This document shows, in pieces, positions 11,718 through 21,985 of a DNA stretch of 64,000 nt. The notes beneath the pieces are model-generated. The model did not search any database and was not told the DNA's origin. It was given only the letters and a program-made list of their open reading frames with translations. The stretch lies in the NCBI RefSeq assembly GCF_964656455.1, contig NC_135715.1, forward strand, positions 166,810,437 through 166,874,436, in the 5' to 3' direction. The translations under genes and the position numbers were made by a program. Each line of letters opens with the position of its first letter. The stretch's first letter is position 1. Source of the stretch: Halichoerus grypus (Eukaryota; Chordata; Mammalia; Carnivora; Phocidae).

Positions 11718-12076
11718 GTATATGTGTATATATATATACATATATATACCACATCTTTTTTATCCATTCATCTGTCAATGGACATCTGGGCTCTTCCATA
11801 GTTTGACTATTGAGGACATTGCTGCTATAAACATTGGGGTGCAGGTGTCCCTTTGGATCACTACATTTGTATTTTTGGGGTAAATAACTAGTAGTGCAAT
11901 TGCTGGATTGTAGGGTAGCTCTATTCAACTTTTTGAGGAAACTGCATGCTGTTTTCCAGAGTGGCTGCACCATTTTGCATTCCCACCAACAGCGTAAGAG
12001 GGCTCCCCTTTCTCCGCATCCTAGTCAACCTTTGTCATTGCCTGACTTGTTAATTTTAGCCATTCTGACTGGTGTA
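11263..12076 (-). mobile_element. Carnivore L1, 5'-truncated, with target duplications
   Basis: Minus-strand L1 keeping the 3' UTR (ACACCCAGTGCTCATTACAT near 11345) and the last part of ORF2. The reverse strand of 11647-11973 reads as the L1 ORF2 C-terminus ([15 protein letters not shown], later TDEWIKKMWYIY), broken by frameshifts. The flanks AAACTCACTTAAGAATCTT (11244-11262) and AAACTCACTTAGAATCTT (12077-12094) are a target-site duplication differing by one base. About 0.8 kb of a roughly 6-kb element remains, so it cannot move by itself. Confidence 0.93.
11679..11749. repeat. (TG)n(TA)n microsatellite inside L1
   Basis: A TG run at 11679-11708 is followed by mixed TATATG and TATATA units up to the L1 sequence ACCACATCTT. 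It expanded from the short TGTATATATACC stretch native to L1 ORF2. The frame at 11680-11883 is only its translation. Confidence 0.95.
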
Positions 12077-12094
12077 AACTCACTTAGAATCTTA

Positions 12095-13380
12095 ATCTCA
12101 ACTTTGCATCTCAAGGAAATTGTGTTAAGGTTGCCAATAAAATGCTTCTCCCTATTTTACAGATGTGGAAAAGAGTAAAATAATTTGCCTAGAGTTTTGG
12201 ATATTGACTGTGTAGGAGATGTGTAATCCTGTTTTGGCAAAATTCCTCTTGAGCATATTTTCTTCAGAGATAAATTGCCTCATTCCCAATTCGTTTTTAA
12301 AGCACCATTACTCCCAATAACTGCTTTGACTGCTCTAAAGGTGATGAAGCTAAATTATTCAGTGTTGTGTTTCACCAACAAAAAAAGCAACTAACCAAAT
12401 AAACAGACAAAAATGCTTGGTTTTCTCTGTATAATGATGAATTTCTACCAGTTTCCATGGAAGACTTGAAAATACCTTATCACTAACATAGCTATAACTG
12501 TCAGTTATTTGACTCTTTTCTTCTTGTGAAGGCAGAAAATTTAAATTGCTGGGCAGACCTCTAGCCTTCCAATGTAGACTTTGTTGAACAATTCCTGTTC
12601 TCTGGGGAATATATGTAGATGTTTCATATCATTCAGAGTCCATTCCTTATTTGAATGTGAGACACTATGTCACCTTCATTATTAGCTTATATTCTTATAC
12701 TTTCCTTCAGCTTATAAATTAGATACCATTTAAATATCTGAAATTGAAGAAAGACAATCTTACAAGAATGTCAACATGAACAACTGACTCAGGTTTGTTA
12801 CAATTGTTTTTTCTTGTTTCTTAACTGAATATTTTTGGTTCATTGTGGTAGTTAAACTGACTGAACTCATGAACAGTGTTTCTCAAAGTACCTGGGAGTT
12901 TGGAAAGAAGAGTGTCAGTTTTACACAAGATAGAATAAAAGAAAATATTTGTAAAATAAAATTACACTTTTATCTTTTAAGATTTTACAAGAGTGTAATT
13001 TTATTTTTATACTTATTTTGTAATTATAAAATTGCATTTAAATTTTTTAAATTGTATCATTGTAAGTTTTAAATTATAAAATTATACCTTTACTTTTATA
13101 ATTATTACTTTATAAAATTATAATTTAAATGTTGAGTTAGTGGCAAAACCATACACAGTAATTATTTCAAGTCACTTCAAGCATGCAATTTAATTGTTCA
13201 TCTCAGTAAGGTATATCCCAGGGACAAAAAATCCTATAAAAACACCATAAACTGTTTTCTATAATTATAATGTTTAGGATAGTTTTAGTTTTGTTATTTT
13301 GAGTCCATTGCATGTGAATTACAGGGTAAACCAAATGAGTAATTATGAGAACCAGAATTTTCAGTTTGGGTGAAAGGCTA
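12095..13380. other. Single-copy DNA with an AT-rich, self-complementary block
   Basis: No family recognised. Within 12955-13135 the sequence is very AT-rich, and segments such as TTTAAATTATAA (about 13067) and TTATAATTTAAA (about 13118) are inverted copies able to form an imperfect cruciform. The frame 12845-13072 shows only low-complexity hydrophobic sequence. Confidence 0.5.
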
Positions 13381-13575
13381 CACAGTGGATGGCTCAGTTG
13401 GTTGAGCTTCTGACTCTTGATTTCAGCTCAGGTCATGATCTTAGGGTCCTGACATCAAGCCCCACATCAGGCTCTGCACTCAGCAGGCAGTCTGCTTGAG
13501 ATTTGCTCTTGCCCTCTGTCCCTTCCCACCGTGTGCACTCTCTCTAAAATAAATAAATAAATCTTAAAAAAAAAA
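13381..13575 (+). mobile_element. CanSINE, older, plus strand
   Basis: Starts within the head (GTGGATGGCTCAGTTGG), keeps CAGGTCATGATCTTAGGGTC, CAGTCTGCTTGAGAT and a tail of AATAAATAAATAAATCTT plus A-run. The first head bases are lost or diverged and the target duplication is not clear. Confidence 0.9.
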
Positions 13576-15689
13576 TGAAACCGAACAAAAGCTTAAAAAA
13601 AAAAACAAAACCCTTTTTATTTCTAGCCAATGAAAAGCCCTGAAAACAATGGCCAACACAGTAGCAATGATCATCCCCATTGCATGAGTTGTGGTATCTA
13701 AATACTATCACTCATTAAAGAAATTAGGAGTCCTTTGGAGAAAGGACTGGACCCAAGTTTGGAGAAAAAATATAAAAGATGAGCTTTGAACATCTTGTCA
13801 AACCAGAAAGTGAGAAATTCATCAAAGGACTCAGAAGCCATCATTAAGAGATTTCCATTGGCAAAATCCGGAACACTTTGAACATCACTGAGACAAAGAC
13901 CATCAATTCATTAATATAGTAAAAATCACTGGTTACATTTGGAGGATTTAGGGAGTAAGTCATTATTCTGTAAAATAATAATTAAAGAGAAAGAATTGAA
14001 TATTTATCTTGCTTTTTCTTTATGGATTGATACACCAGGGAGAAAGGTTCTCTGTATAAAGGTTTCCAGTTAACAAGTGAAAAAGGAACAATAAATTCAG
14101 AGAATTACCATTTTGGAAACCTTAATGAAATAATGAATGCTATCAAGAATTTTCAATAGCTGCTAATATACAAAACAAGAGATGACTAGGTATTTTCTGC
14201 CTTCTGATGGATGTACCCAACACAACTTAGGAAGTATTCTTGCCAAAATTCAACTCTGAATCTGATCATTCATTCAGATCTAACTCCTAATTTATGGGAA
14301 GCACAGGAGATAAACATTAAACAATGTGGGTGAAATCACTAGAATCCACACTCTGGGAAATTGTAGGAAAAACAACTCAGTTTTTTTTTTTTTAACAAAT
14401 TAATTGCAAGTGAAAAAAAAGAAGGGTAAATTATGGATTAAAAGAGATTTATGAAAAAAGTCAGCTGGATTTGAAATGTGTACCTTCTCTGGATCCTGAT
14501 TTACAAACAAACTGTAACCTATTTGCCTGTGTGTTGTTTTACTGGGAAACCTTAGCAGATGGCCCTTCCTTACTCACATTTGTATAAGAGGGGAGTGTTA
14601 TTTATGTCTTTTGTTGTTATGAATGGCTCATTCTATATCATCTGATAGATGGTCATTTTCACCATGAAGGTGAACTTTTGTGGGTCCAGATTCCTGCACA
14701 TGACTCAAGGTTCTCCAAGGGAATATAATCACAGTCCGGTGCCAGCTACTGGTGCCAGGCTGAAGCTTTTAGTGATCAAATTCACTGTCTGTGACATTAC
14801 AGATATAGAAACCCTCCTACAGGTTCACCATTAGGGGCCAGGCCAGTTTTCTTCTGGATCCCTCAGTACGTTAAGACAGATGACACACTGAAATGCAGTC
14901 ATTGAGGAGGTTTTATAGACTGTGAAGAAAGTTATGGTCAGGGTTTAGAAAAACCAACAAGGGATAGTGTGGGATGTGGAAGCAAGGAATAGTGAGGAAG
15001 TAGCCATAATCCACACTGGCCTTACTGATGGCCTCCGGTAGAAGGCAAAGGATAAATCCATCAGTAATCACTATAAGACGATTTCTTTCAATGTGGAGAA
15101 GTAGAACCACTCAGAAAGAGTTCCTGGGAAGGAAAATTACTTCTCAGTCATTAAGAATGTTGTATGAGATACTTTTCCTGTACCCTCCGAGTTGACTCTC
15201 TGGTTTCTTTTGTCTCATTCCAGAGATGTCCAACCAAGATGTAAAGTGGCTGCTCTGACAATTATTGCACATTTTGCAAATTAGGCATTATTTTGAAATA
15301 TTCGATTTGAAAAAGTCTGGATTTTAAGTCCATTCATGTGATCACAATAATGCTCAACATTACAGTTGTCAATGGATGAAAAGAACAATTGCATTTAAGT
15401 CCAATTGTAACTGTTAATATTGAATTGCAGTTTAAAAGGGTGTTATTTTTTGGTCACTGTCTTAGAAAACAGCATTTTTTATTTATAGAGGGTATCCAGA
15501 AGATGAAGAGAATATAATGAAAAAAGACTGTGTAAAGCCACTTTAAACCTCAAACATGTATTTGCAGAATCAAACTCAAAGATTTTAAAGTTTTTAAAAT
15601 ATTTATTTGGAAGTTTTATACACATTTAATATTAAGCATCTTCCCTAATAGTCTTTCTTCTTATAATGGTATAATATAAAGAAATAGAA
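13576..15689. other. Single-copy DNA, no feature recognised
   Basis: About 2 kb without a recognised repeat. Short frames at 14649-14834 (plus) and 14913-15110 (minus) have no recognisable domain. T-run at 14381-14393. Confidence 0.4.
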
Positions 15690-16030
15690 AGTGAACACTT
15701 AAGATTTACTCCCTGCAAATTTCAAGTACTCAGTATTATTAACTATAATCAACATGCTGCACATGAGATCCCCAGAACTTATTCTTCTTATAACTGAAAA
15801 TATCTACCATCTAACCAACATCTTCTCATTTCCCCCACCCCCCAGCTCCTGGCAACCACCATTTTATTCTTTGCTGACTATGTGAGGTGATGAATGTGTT
15901 AATTAACTTGAGATAATCATTTCACAATGTGTATGTATATTAAATCATCATGTTATACACCTTAAAACATCACATTGTACAACCTAAATATATATAATTT
16001 TTGTCAATCATACCTCAATAAGGCCAAAAA
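15690..16030 (+). mobile_element. L1M 3' UTR fragment
   Basis: Plus-strand match to the 3' end of an old L1: AACATGCTGCACATGAGATC, CCTGGCAACCACCATT, GATGAATGTGTTAATTAAC, GTTATACACCTTAAAACATC, and a terminal CATACCTCAATAAGGC before an A-rich tail. Only the 3' UTR survives. The next SINE abuts its tail. Confidence 0.8.
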
Positions 16031-16038
16031 AACCCCTG

Positions 16039-16189
16039 GTTTTTGGGGGCGGAGGGGTGGAGGGAGAAGGAGAGAGAGAATCTCAAGCAGGCTCCACAGC
16101 CAGGATGGAGCCTGATGTGGGGCTTGATCTCACGACCCTGAGATCATGACCTGAGCTGAAACCAAGAGTCAGATGCTTAACCGACTGAC
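16039..16189 (-). mobile_element. CanSINE, older, head-truncated
   Basis: Minus-strand SINE with AGAGAGAGAATCTCAAGCAGG and CATGACCTGAGCTGAAAC. It stops after CCGACTGA, lacking the final 17 or so bases of the head complement (GCCACCCAGGCGCC). The missing end lies directly beside the carnivore L1, so a small deletion at the L1 insertion is one explanation. Confidence 0.85.
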
Positions 16190-16632
16190 TTAATCCAACA
16201 TGATGGGTGTTTTTTAAAAAAATTATTTATTTATTTAATTTAAATTTTAAGTAGTTAATGTACAGTGCAATATTGGTTTTTGGAGTAGAATTCAGTGATT
16301 CATCACTTACATACAACACCCAGTGCTCATCACAACAAGTGCCCTCTTTAATACCCATCACCCATCTAGCCCATCCACTACCCCATCCCTCTATCCACCC
16401 TCACTCAGTTTGTTCTCTACTGTTAAGAGTCTCATATGGCTTGTCCTTTTTCTTTTCCCCTTTCTCATATGTACATCTGTTTTCTTTTTTAAATTCTGCA
16501 TCTGACTGAGATCATATGGTATTTGTCTTTCTCTGATTGACTTATTTCACTTAGCATAATACACTCTAGCTCCATCTATGTTGTTGCAAATGGCAAGATT
16601 TCATTCTTTTTGATGGCTGAGTAATAGTCCAT

Positions 16633-16680
16633 TGTGTGTGTGTGTATGTGTCTGTATATATATATATATATATATATATA
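16633..16680. repeat. (TG)n(TA)n microsatellite inside L1
   Basis: TG repeats followed by about 13 TA units directly before ACCACATCTTC, at the same internal L1 position as the microsatellite at 11679-11749. Confidence 0.95.
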
Positions 16681-16890
16681 CCACATCTTCTCTATCCATT
16701 CATTAGTCAATGGACACTTGGGCTCTTTCCATAGTTTTGCTATTATTAATAATACTGCTATAAACATTGGGGTGCATGTATCCCTTTAATCAATATTTTT
16801 GTATCCTTTGGGTAAATACCTAGTAGTGTAACTATTGGGTTGTAGGGCAGTTCTATTTTTAACATTTTGAGGAATCTTCATACTGTTCTC

Positions 16891-16956
16891 CAGAATGGCT
16901 GCACCAGGGGGTATAGCTCAGGGGTAGAGCATTTGACTGCAGAATGGCTGCACCAG
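16891..16956 (+). repeat. 17-bp target-site duplication around the tRNA half
   Basis: CAGAATGGCTGCACCAG is present at 16891-16907 and 16940-16956. One copy is native L1 ORF2 sequence (compare CAGAGTGGCTGCACCA at 11957-11972 in the other L1). The first four bases of the right copy, CAGA, also fit the tRNA sequence, and the last G of the left copy fits its first base, so the exact joints are ambiguous by those bases. Confidence 0.95.
16907..16943 (+). pseudogene. 5' half of tRNA-Cys(GCA), retroposed
   Basis: The 37 bases match positions 1 to about 38 of nuclear tRNA-Cys(GCA): acceptor 5' strand GGGGGTA, TA at 8-9, D-arm GCTCAGGGGTAGAGC, anticodon-stem 5' strand TTTGA and loop CTGCAGA with anticodon GCA. 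The 3' half is absent, and the stop lies within or just after the anticodon loop. The insert is flanked by a perfect 17-bp repeat CAGAATGGCTGCACCAG (16891-16907, 16940-16956), which is the L1 target itself, so this is an insertion and not a chance match. It has no A-tail. The type known to fit is the tailless retropseudogene made by L1 machinery. It cannot be a working tRNA gene, as the B box is missing. Confidence 0.93.
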
Positions 16957-17660
16957 TTTTGATTCCCACCAACAACGCAAGAGGGTTCCCCTTTCTCTGA
17001 ATCCTCACCAACACCTGCTTGTGTTGTTAATTTTAGCCATCCTGACATGTGTGAGGTGGTATCTCATCATGGTTTTGATTTATATTTTCCTGATGATGAA
17101 TAATGTTAAGCATCTTTTCATGTGTCTTTTAGCCATTTGGATGTCTTTTTTGGAAAGTGTCTATTCATGTCTTCTGCCTATTTCTTAACTGGGTTATTTG
17201 TTTTTTGGGTGTTGAATTTGGTATGTTCTTTGTAGATTTTGGATATTAACGCTATATCAGATATGTCATTTGTAAATATCTTCTCCCATTCCATAGGCTG
17301 CCTTTTAGTTTTGTTGGTTGTTTCCTTTGCCATGCAGGAGCTTTTTATCTTAATGAAGTCCCAATAGTTCATTTTTGCTTTTGTTTCCCCTGCCTGTGAT
17401 TATGTGTCTAGTAAGAAGTTGCTATGGCTGAGGTCAAAGAGGTTTCTGGCTATGTTGTCCTCAAGGATTTTGATGGTTTCCTGTCTCACATTAAGGTCTT
17501 TCATCCATTTTGAATTTATTTTTGTGTGTGGTGTAAGAAAGTGGTCTAGTTTTATTATTCTGCATGTTGCTGTCCAGTTTTCCCAACACAATTTGTTGAA
17601 GAGACTATTTTTTTCCCATTGGATATTCTTTCCTGCTTTGTCGAAGATTAGTTGACCTAT

Positions 17661-17856
17661 ACTTTTTTAATTTTAATTTTTTTTGAGATAGAATGTGGGA
17701 GGGAGGGGCAAGGGGAGAGGGAGAGAGAGAGAATCTTAAGCAAGCTCCATGCCCAGCATGGAGCCTGACACGGGGCTCAATCTCATGACCCTGGGATCAC
17801 AACTGGAGCTGAAATCAAGAGTCGGGTGCTTAACTGGCTGAGCCACCCAGGCAGCC
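17661..17856 (-). mobile_element. CanSINE, older subfamily
   Basis: Minus-strand SINE with a T-rich tail, GAGAGAGAGAATCTTAAGCA, CATGCCCAGCATGGAGCC and a head complement ending GCCACCCAGGCAGCCC. It adjoins the 5' (right) end of the carnivore L1. The target duplication is not clear. Confidence 0.9.
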
Positions 17857-17861
17857 CTACT

Positions 17862-18165
17862 GGCATCTATAAAACAGAGAAATTTGAATGCAGATGTATA
17901 GAGATAACATGTGAAGATGAGGGCAGGGATCAGGGTGATGCTTCTAAATGCCAAAGAATGGCAAAAATTACCAACAAATCATCATAAACTAGGGAGAGGC
18001 ATGGGACAGTTTCTTCTTCATGGTCTCCAGAAGGAACCAACCTGGTCAACACCTCTCTCTGACTGGTAGCTTTCAGAACTCTGAGATAATCAATTTCTGT
18101 TGTTGAAACCACTCAATTTGCTGTACTTTATCATAGGAGCCATAGACGCTAGTACACAACCTTAA
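17862..18165 (+). mobile_element. MaLR-type LTR, 3' part
   Basis: AGATAACATGTGAAGATGAG, then GGGAGAGGCATGGGACAG, GGTAGCTTTCAGAACTCTGA, AATCAATTTCTGTTGTTGAA and GTACTTTATCATAGGAGCC follow the 3' portion of ERVL-MaLR LTRs (MST or MLT class). Only the 3' part is present, no internal retroviral sequence, and it is long dead. The minus frames at 17736-18112 are shadows. Confidence 0.65.
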
Positions 18166-18224
18166 CTGAGTGATCATATTTAACATCACCAGTCATGGAA
18201 TAAATAGACGTTATGTTTTCCCGA

Positions 18225-18660
18225 TAGAATGTGCCAAAAAAGACACAACTTTATTTCTGTTGGATTTTGCCAAAAATGCATAACCTGAATGTCATAACAA
18301 TGACATGGCAGATAAATCCACATTGAGGGACATTCTATAAAATAACTGGCCCGTATCCTTCATAAGTGTCACGAATGACAAAGACTAAGGAATTACTCCA
18401 GATTAAAGAAGACAGAAAGGTGACACATAAATGCAATGCTGGTTCTAGATTGGATACTAGAACAGAAATAAGTCATTTAGTGGAGCTATTGGAAAACTTT
18501 GAATGAAGTCTCTAGATCAGCTGATATTAATATCAATATTAATTTCCTCATTTTGATAATTATACTATAGTTATATAAGATATTAATATTTAGAGAATCT
18601 TGAAGGAGGGTATATAGAAATTCTTGTACTATTTCACAACTTTTTTGACTCTAATTATTT
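18225..18660 (+). mobile_element. L1ME-type 3' UTR fragment
   Basis: Contains CATTGAGGGACATTCTATA, AAATAACTGGCCCGTATCC, TGACAAAGACTAAGGAATTA, AATGCAATGCTGGTTCTAG and ATTTTGATAATTATACTATA, in the order seen in old L1ME 3' ends. Non-coding fossil. Confidence 0.65.
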
Positions 18661-20637
18661 TTCAAAGTGAAAGTTATAAGAACATTAAAACAAAAACAAA
18701 AAATCATGCTTTAGATGCAAACCAGCAGAGAAAGGTTTTTTTCCTTACCAATCTGCAAATGAAACCCTTACAGTCCTTGGAGTGGATTAGAAGCAATTCT
18801 GGAAAATTATGTGTTACCCCCAAGGCCTTAAGCAGTATTTTTTTCATGTGATGTTTTTATACAAGTAGCACATTAATAATTCTCTTTGTAGAGACAGTCA
18901 AACTATATAAATACATACAGTCAAAATGAAAGTGCCTAGATTAGTCAAGATTTTCAGTTCCAAGTGAAATATGTCAAATCAAATTAAGAAAAGTAAATTT
19001 ATGGTTCATTTAACTGGGAGATTCAGAGATGGGCTGACTTTAATGCATGACCAGTCAATAGACAACTAGATGCAAAGACCGAAATGATTGGCCTCTCTCC
19101 TTCCTCCCCTCTCCTCTCCCCTCTTCTTTCAGTTCCTCCTAGTCCAAGTAGGCAAGGATTGGTAGCATGCCTTCAGACAGCTGGAGATTAATCATACTCA
19201 TATTGGTAGTGGCCCTAGAAAAAAGAGAGTGCTTTCTTTTCCCAGCGTCCATATATAAAATCTTAGGGAAGGACCCTGATTGGACCTTTTTAAGTCATAT
19301 GAACATCCTTATCAATTCCTGTGGAAGAGAATGTGTATTGTGTTTGGCATCCACATAAGAACCTTAAAGAAGGGGGGAAGAATATTTACCTAAAGGAAAG
19401 TGGAGGAAATGATTACTAATCAGGTAATACCTATAGCCGTCCCTCCCTCTAACCCCACTTTCTCTAAAGCGGTCACTACTGTAAAAGTTAGTGTTCGTGT
19501 TTTCAAACCTATGTCCACACATTTCTAATGTGCATACATATATACATTTATACATATATCTGTGCATACACATGGTGCATATTTATGGGCATATGCATAT
19601 GTACATGTGCACACACATATATCCATCTATGTATATGTGTGTAAGTGTATAGCTTCCCTTTTAAAAAACATAAATTGGATTATATTGTATGTATTATATT
19701 GTAATTTTCTTAAGCAGTATTATATCCAAGCCATTATAGCCCAGTAATTTGGCAATAAGATTCAACTATTCCTTCTTTTATGTCATTTTAAAATTCTTCC
19801 TCCAAGACTTCTCTGATTTTTAAATTATTTTAAACTATTTCAAAGATAAAAATCAACTCTCTGATTGCATTTAAACATGGAAAAATTGAAGGCACATCTC
19901 ATTATCTTGGGAAGGACTTCACTACACCACCTTGATAGTCACAGAAATGTTTGTTGGCCTTTCAGATAATTAGGAAACACTGCTGACAGACAGAATAGTC
20001 TTTTGATGAAATCACATGATTTCTTAACACAGATGGTCTCTTCAGCATTCCTGATGAAGAGAGCTTAAATCTCTTTTCAGAGTTTAGTAACACATTTGGA
20101 TAGAAAGGTTGGTATGTATAATGTGTGCATGAGATAAAATCAGAATATTCATCCTTTTAAAAATGACAAGTTTCAGTCTTCTATATATGCTGGATTTCTC
20201 AAGCCTTAGCTTTGGTTTTGTTTGCTTTTTTTTTGTGGGGCCCAAGGGATGTGTACTAGTTTGGGAAATGTCTCAAACCATAAATGAAGCATATCTAATA
20301 TAGAGAAAATATCTCACAATGTGATTGGTTATTTGGTGTTGTTACAATGGTAGCAATGGTAGTCCCTACCATTTGGCACAATTAACTTAGAGTTGAACTT
20401 CTGAGTTGATGTCTGCAATTTAGAGCAAGAGAGAGGTTGTACACACTGAGACATTCAGGTAGATAAAATATTAGAGGAACTTTGACTTGGGTTGTAGTCT
20501 CTAAAAGGGAAAATAATGACCATATCTGTGTGCCCATTCATGTTGGGATGTCATTAATTTTCCATAGGACTATGATACACATCTATAGGTTATAGATGAG
20601 TGTATCTATTGTTTCTTGGGACAGCCACATCCTAACG
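18661..20637. other. Single-copy DNA with low-complexity patches
   Basis: A CT-rich run lies at 19090-19138, and an irregular TATACAT/CACATAT stretch at 19540-19645 explains the frames there. T-run at 20225-20234. No gene or family recognised. Confidence 0.4.
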
Positions 20638-21135
20638 TGACCCCCAGTGAGTCACACCTTTGTATAATATCCCCACTTGAGTGTGGGTGGGTCCTGTGAC
20701 TTGCTTCTAACCAACAGAATATGGCAAAGGGTGATGGGATGTCACTCCCTAGATTACGTTACCTTATATAAGACCTCCTTTTAGCAGATTGAATAGACTA
20801 CTGTTGCTGGCTTTGAATAAGTGAGTTGCCATATGCTGAGGGCCTGTGGAAAGAATTGAGAGTGGCTTTGGTGAATAGCCAGCAGTGGGACAGGAACCTC
20901 AGTCCTATAGATACAAAGAAATGAATTCTTCCAACCACTTGAGGAGGGCTGGAAGTGGATCTTTTCCAGTAGAGCCCCAGATGAGAATACAGCCCCAGCT
21001 AACACCTTGGTTTCAAGTAGTGAGATCCTGAAATGGAGAACCCAGCTAAGCACACCCAGATTCCTGACCCAAGGAAACCCAAGAGATACTAAATGAGTGT
21101 TGCAATCCATTAAATTTGTGGTAATTTATTGCACA
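20638..21135 (+). mobile_element. MLT1-type LTR (MaLR)
   Basis: Contains CCCCACTTGAGTGTGGGTGG, ACTTGCTTCTAACCAACAGAAT, GGAAGTGGATCTTTTCCAG, CAGCCCCAGCTAACACCTTG, GAACCCAGCTAAGC, and a terminal TTGTGGTAATTTATTGC, the order of MLT1 LTRs on the plus strand. The 109-residue minus frame 20781-21110 is a shadow. Solo LTR, no internal region beside it. Confidence 0.75.
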
Positions 21136-21469
21136 CCAATGACAAACACATTCTCTCCTTGCCCAAATCCTTGTAATACTTGACCTTACTTCATAGATGA
21201 CCACTTATTTGTCATTCATAGCGGCATGGAGTGGTTCCTAGTTGTTTTTTTGTTTTGTCTTATTTTTGCTAACAGATAGGAATGGTAGATGTTATTGTAA
21301 ATTTAAACATAATCAATTATACACAAACAATGGCACATTCTCCAGCACTAAAAATCATATATTTAAGGAGTATTCACTGACATGAGAAAATGCCTGTGGC
21401 AAAAAATTATGCTGCTCTCCAAATACCCCATATGTTTTCCACATTTCTCAATCCCCTCTCAGGGGCCCT

Positions 21470-21770
21470 ATGACTATTCTACGCCATTTATAATCAGCAG
21501 AACTAAGTTTGCTTCCAGATTGAGGTAGTGAAAAACCTTTGTATGGTGTTAATTCTTTCTTCCCCAGTGATGACAACTGCTGTGGCCACATGTTCCAGAT
21601 GGCTCAGCTAAAGATGACGAAGCTTCCTTCAGCCTGTGTCCTGGAGACTCTTTTGGAGAGGAGAGTCTGCTGTCCTATATGGTGAGTCTTACATGATGGA
21701 GAAATACAGATTTGTTGTCATAAATCACTGGGATTTGGGGGTTGCTTCCACGGCATAATCTAACTTATCC
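21470..21770 (+). mobile_element. MaLR- or MER-type LTR fragment
   Basis: GACAACTGCTGTGGCCACAT, CTCAGCTAAAGATGACGAAG, GGTGAGTCTTACATGATGGA and AAATCACTGGGATTTGGGGG precede GGCATAATCTAACTTATCC, the layout of an old LTR 3' end. The exact subfamily is not assignable. Confidence 0.45.
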
Positions 21771-21849
21771 TTATTTATTAAATGCTATTATAGTAAGTTT
21801 AACATACATGATAAAACTTTGTTTTTTATAGAAAAAATAACAAAGAAAA

Positions 21850-21985
21850 AGAGATAGAATGGGATGTTTACTAAAAGGTCAATAGTGGCTATTTCTAGTT
21901 GGTGAGCTGAACGGTGAGATTACAAGCAATTGTGAATTTCTTTGTCATATGACAAGTTTTCCAAAATATTTGTAGCAAACACACA
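21850..21985 (+). mobile_element. L1ME-like 3' UTR scrap
   Basis: GGATGTTTACTAAAAGGTCA, TAGTGGCTATTTCTAGTTG and GACAAGTTTTCCAAAATATT resemble the end of L1ME-type 3' UTRs. Short and diverged. Confidence 0.4.

Larger units (their letters stand above)
16204..17660 (-). mobile_element. Carnivore L1, 5'-truncated, about 1.4 kb
   Basis: Minus-strand L1. The 3' UTR (CAACACCCAGTGCTCATCAC near 16313-16332) is followed by the C-terminal third of ORF2. On the reverse strand, 16576-16767 reads KEPKCPLTNEWIEKMWY then DYYSAIKKNEILPFATT, 17178-17372 reads AKETTNKTKRQPMEWEKIF, and 17400-17591 reads [16 protein letters not shown], all in L1 ORF2 order. Frameshifts and a microsatellite separate the blocks, so it is non-functional. 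It is interrupted by a tRNA-Cys half and its left end adjoins a truncated SINE. No clear target duplication was found. Confidence 0.93.

Noticed and set aside
11647..11973. 108-residue minus-strand frame resembling a real protein
   Set aside because: It is the frameshifted C-terminal end of L1 ORF2 plus a dinucleotide repeat; part of a dead L1, not a host gene.
16907..16943. Functional tRNA-Cys gene
   Set aside because: Only the 5' half is present; the anticodon-stem 3' strand, variable loop, T-arm (B box) and acceptor 3' strand are missing.
20781..21110. 109-residue minus-strand frame
   Set aside because: Antisense of an MLT1 LTR.
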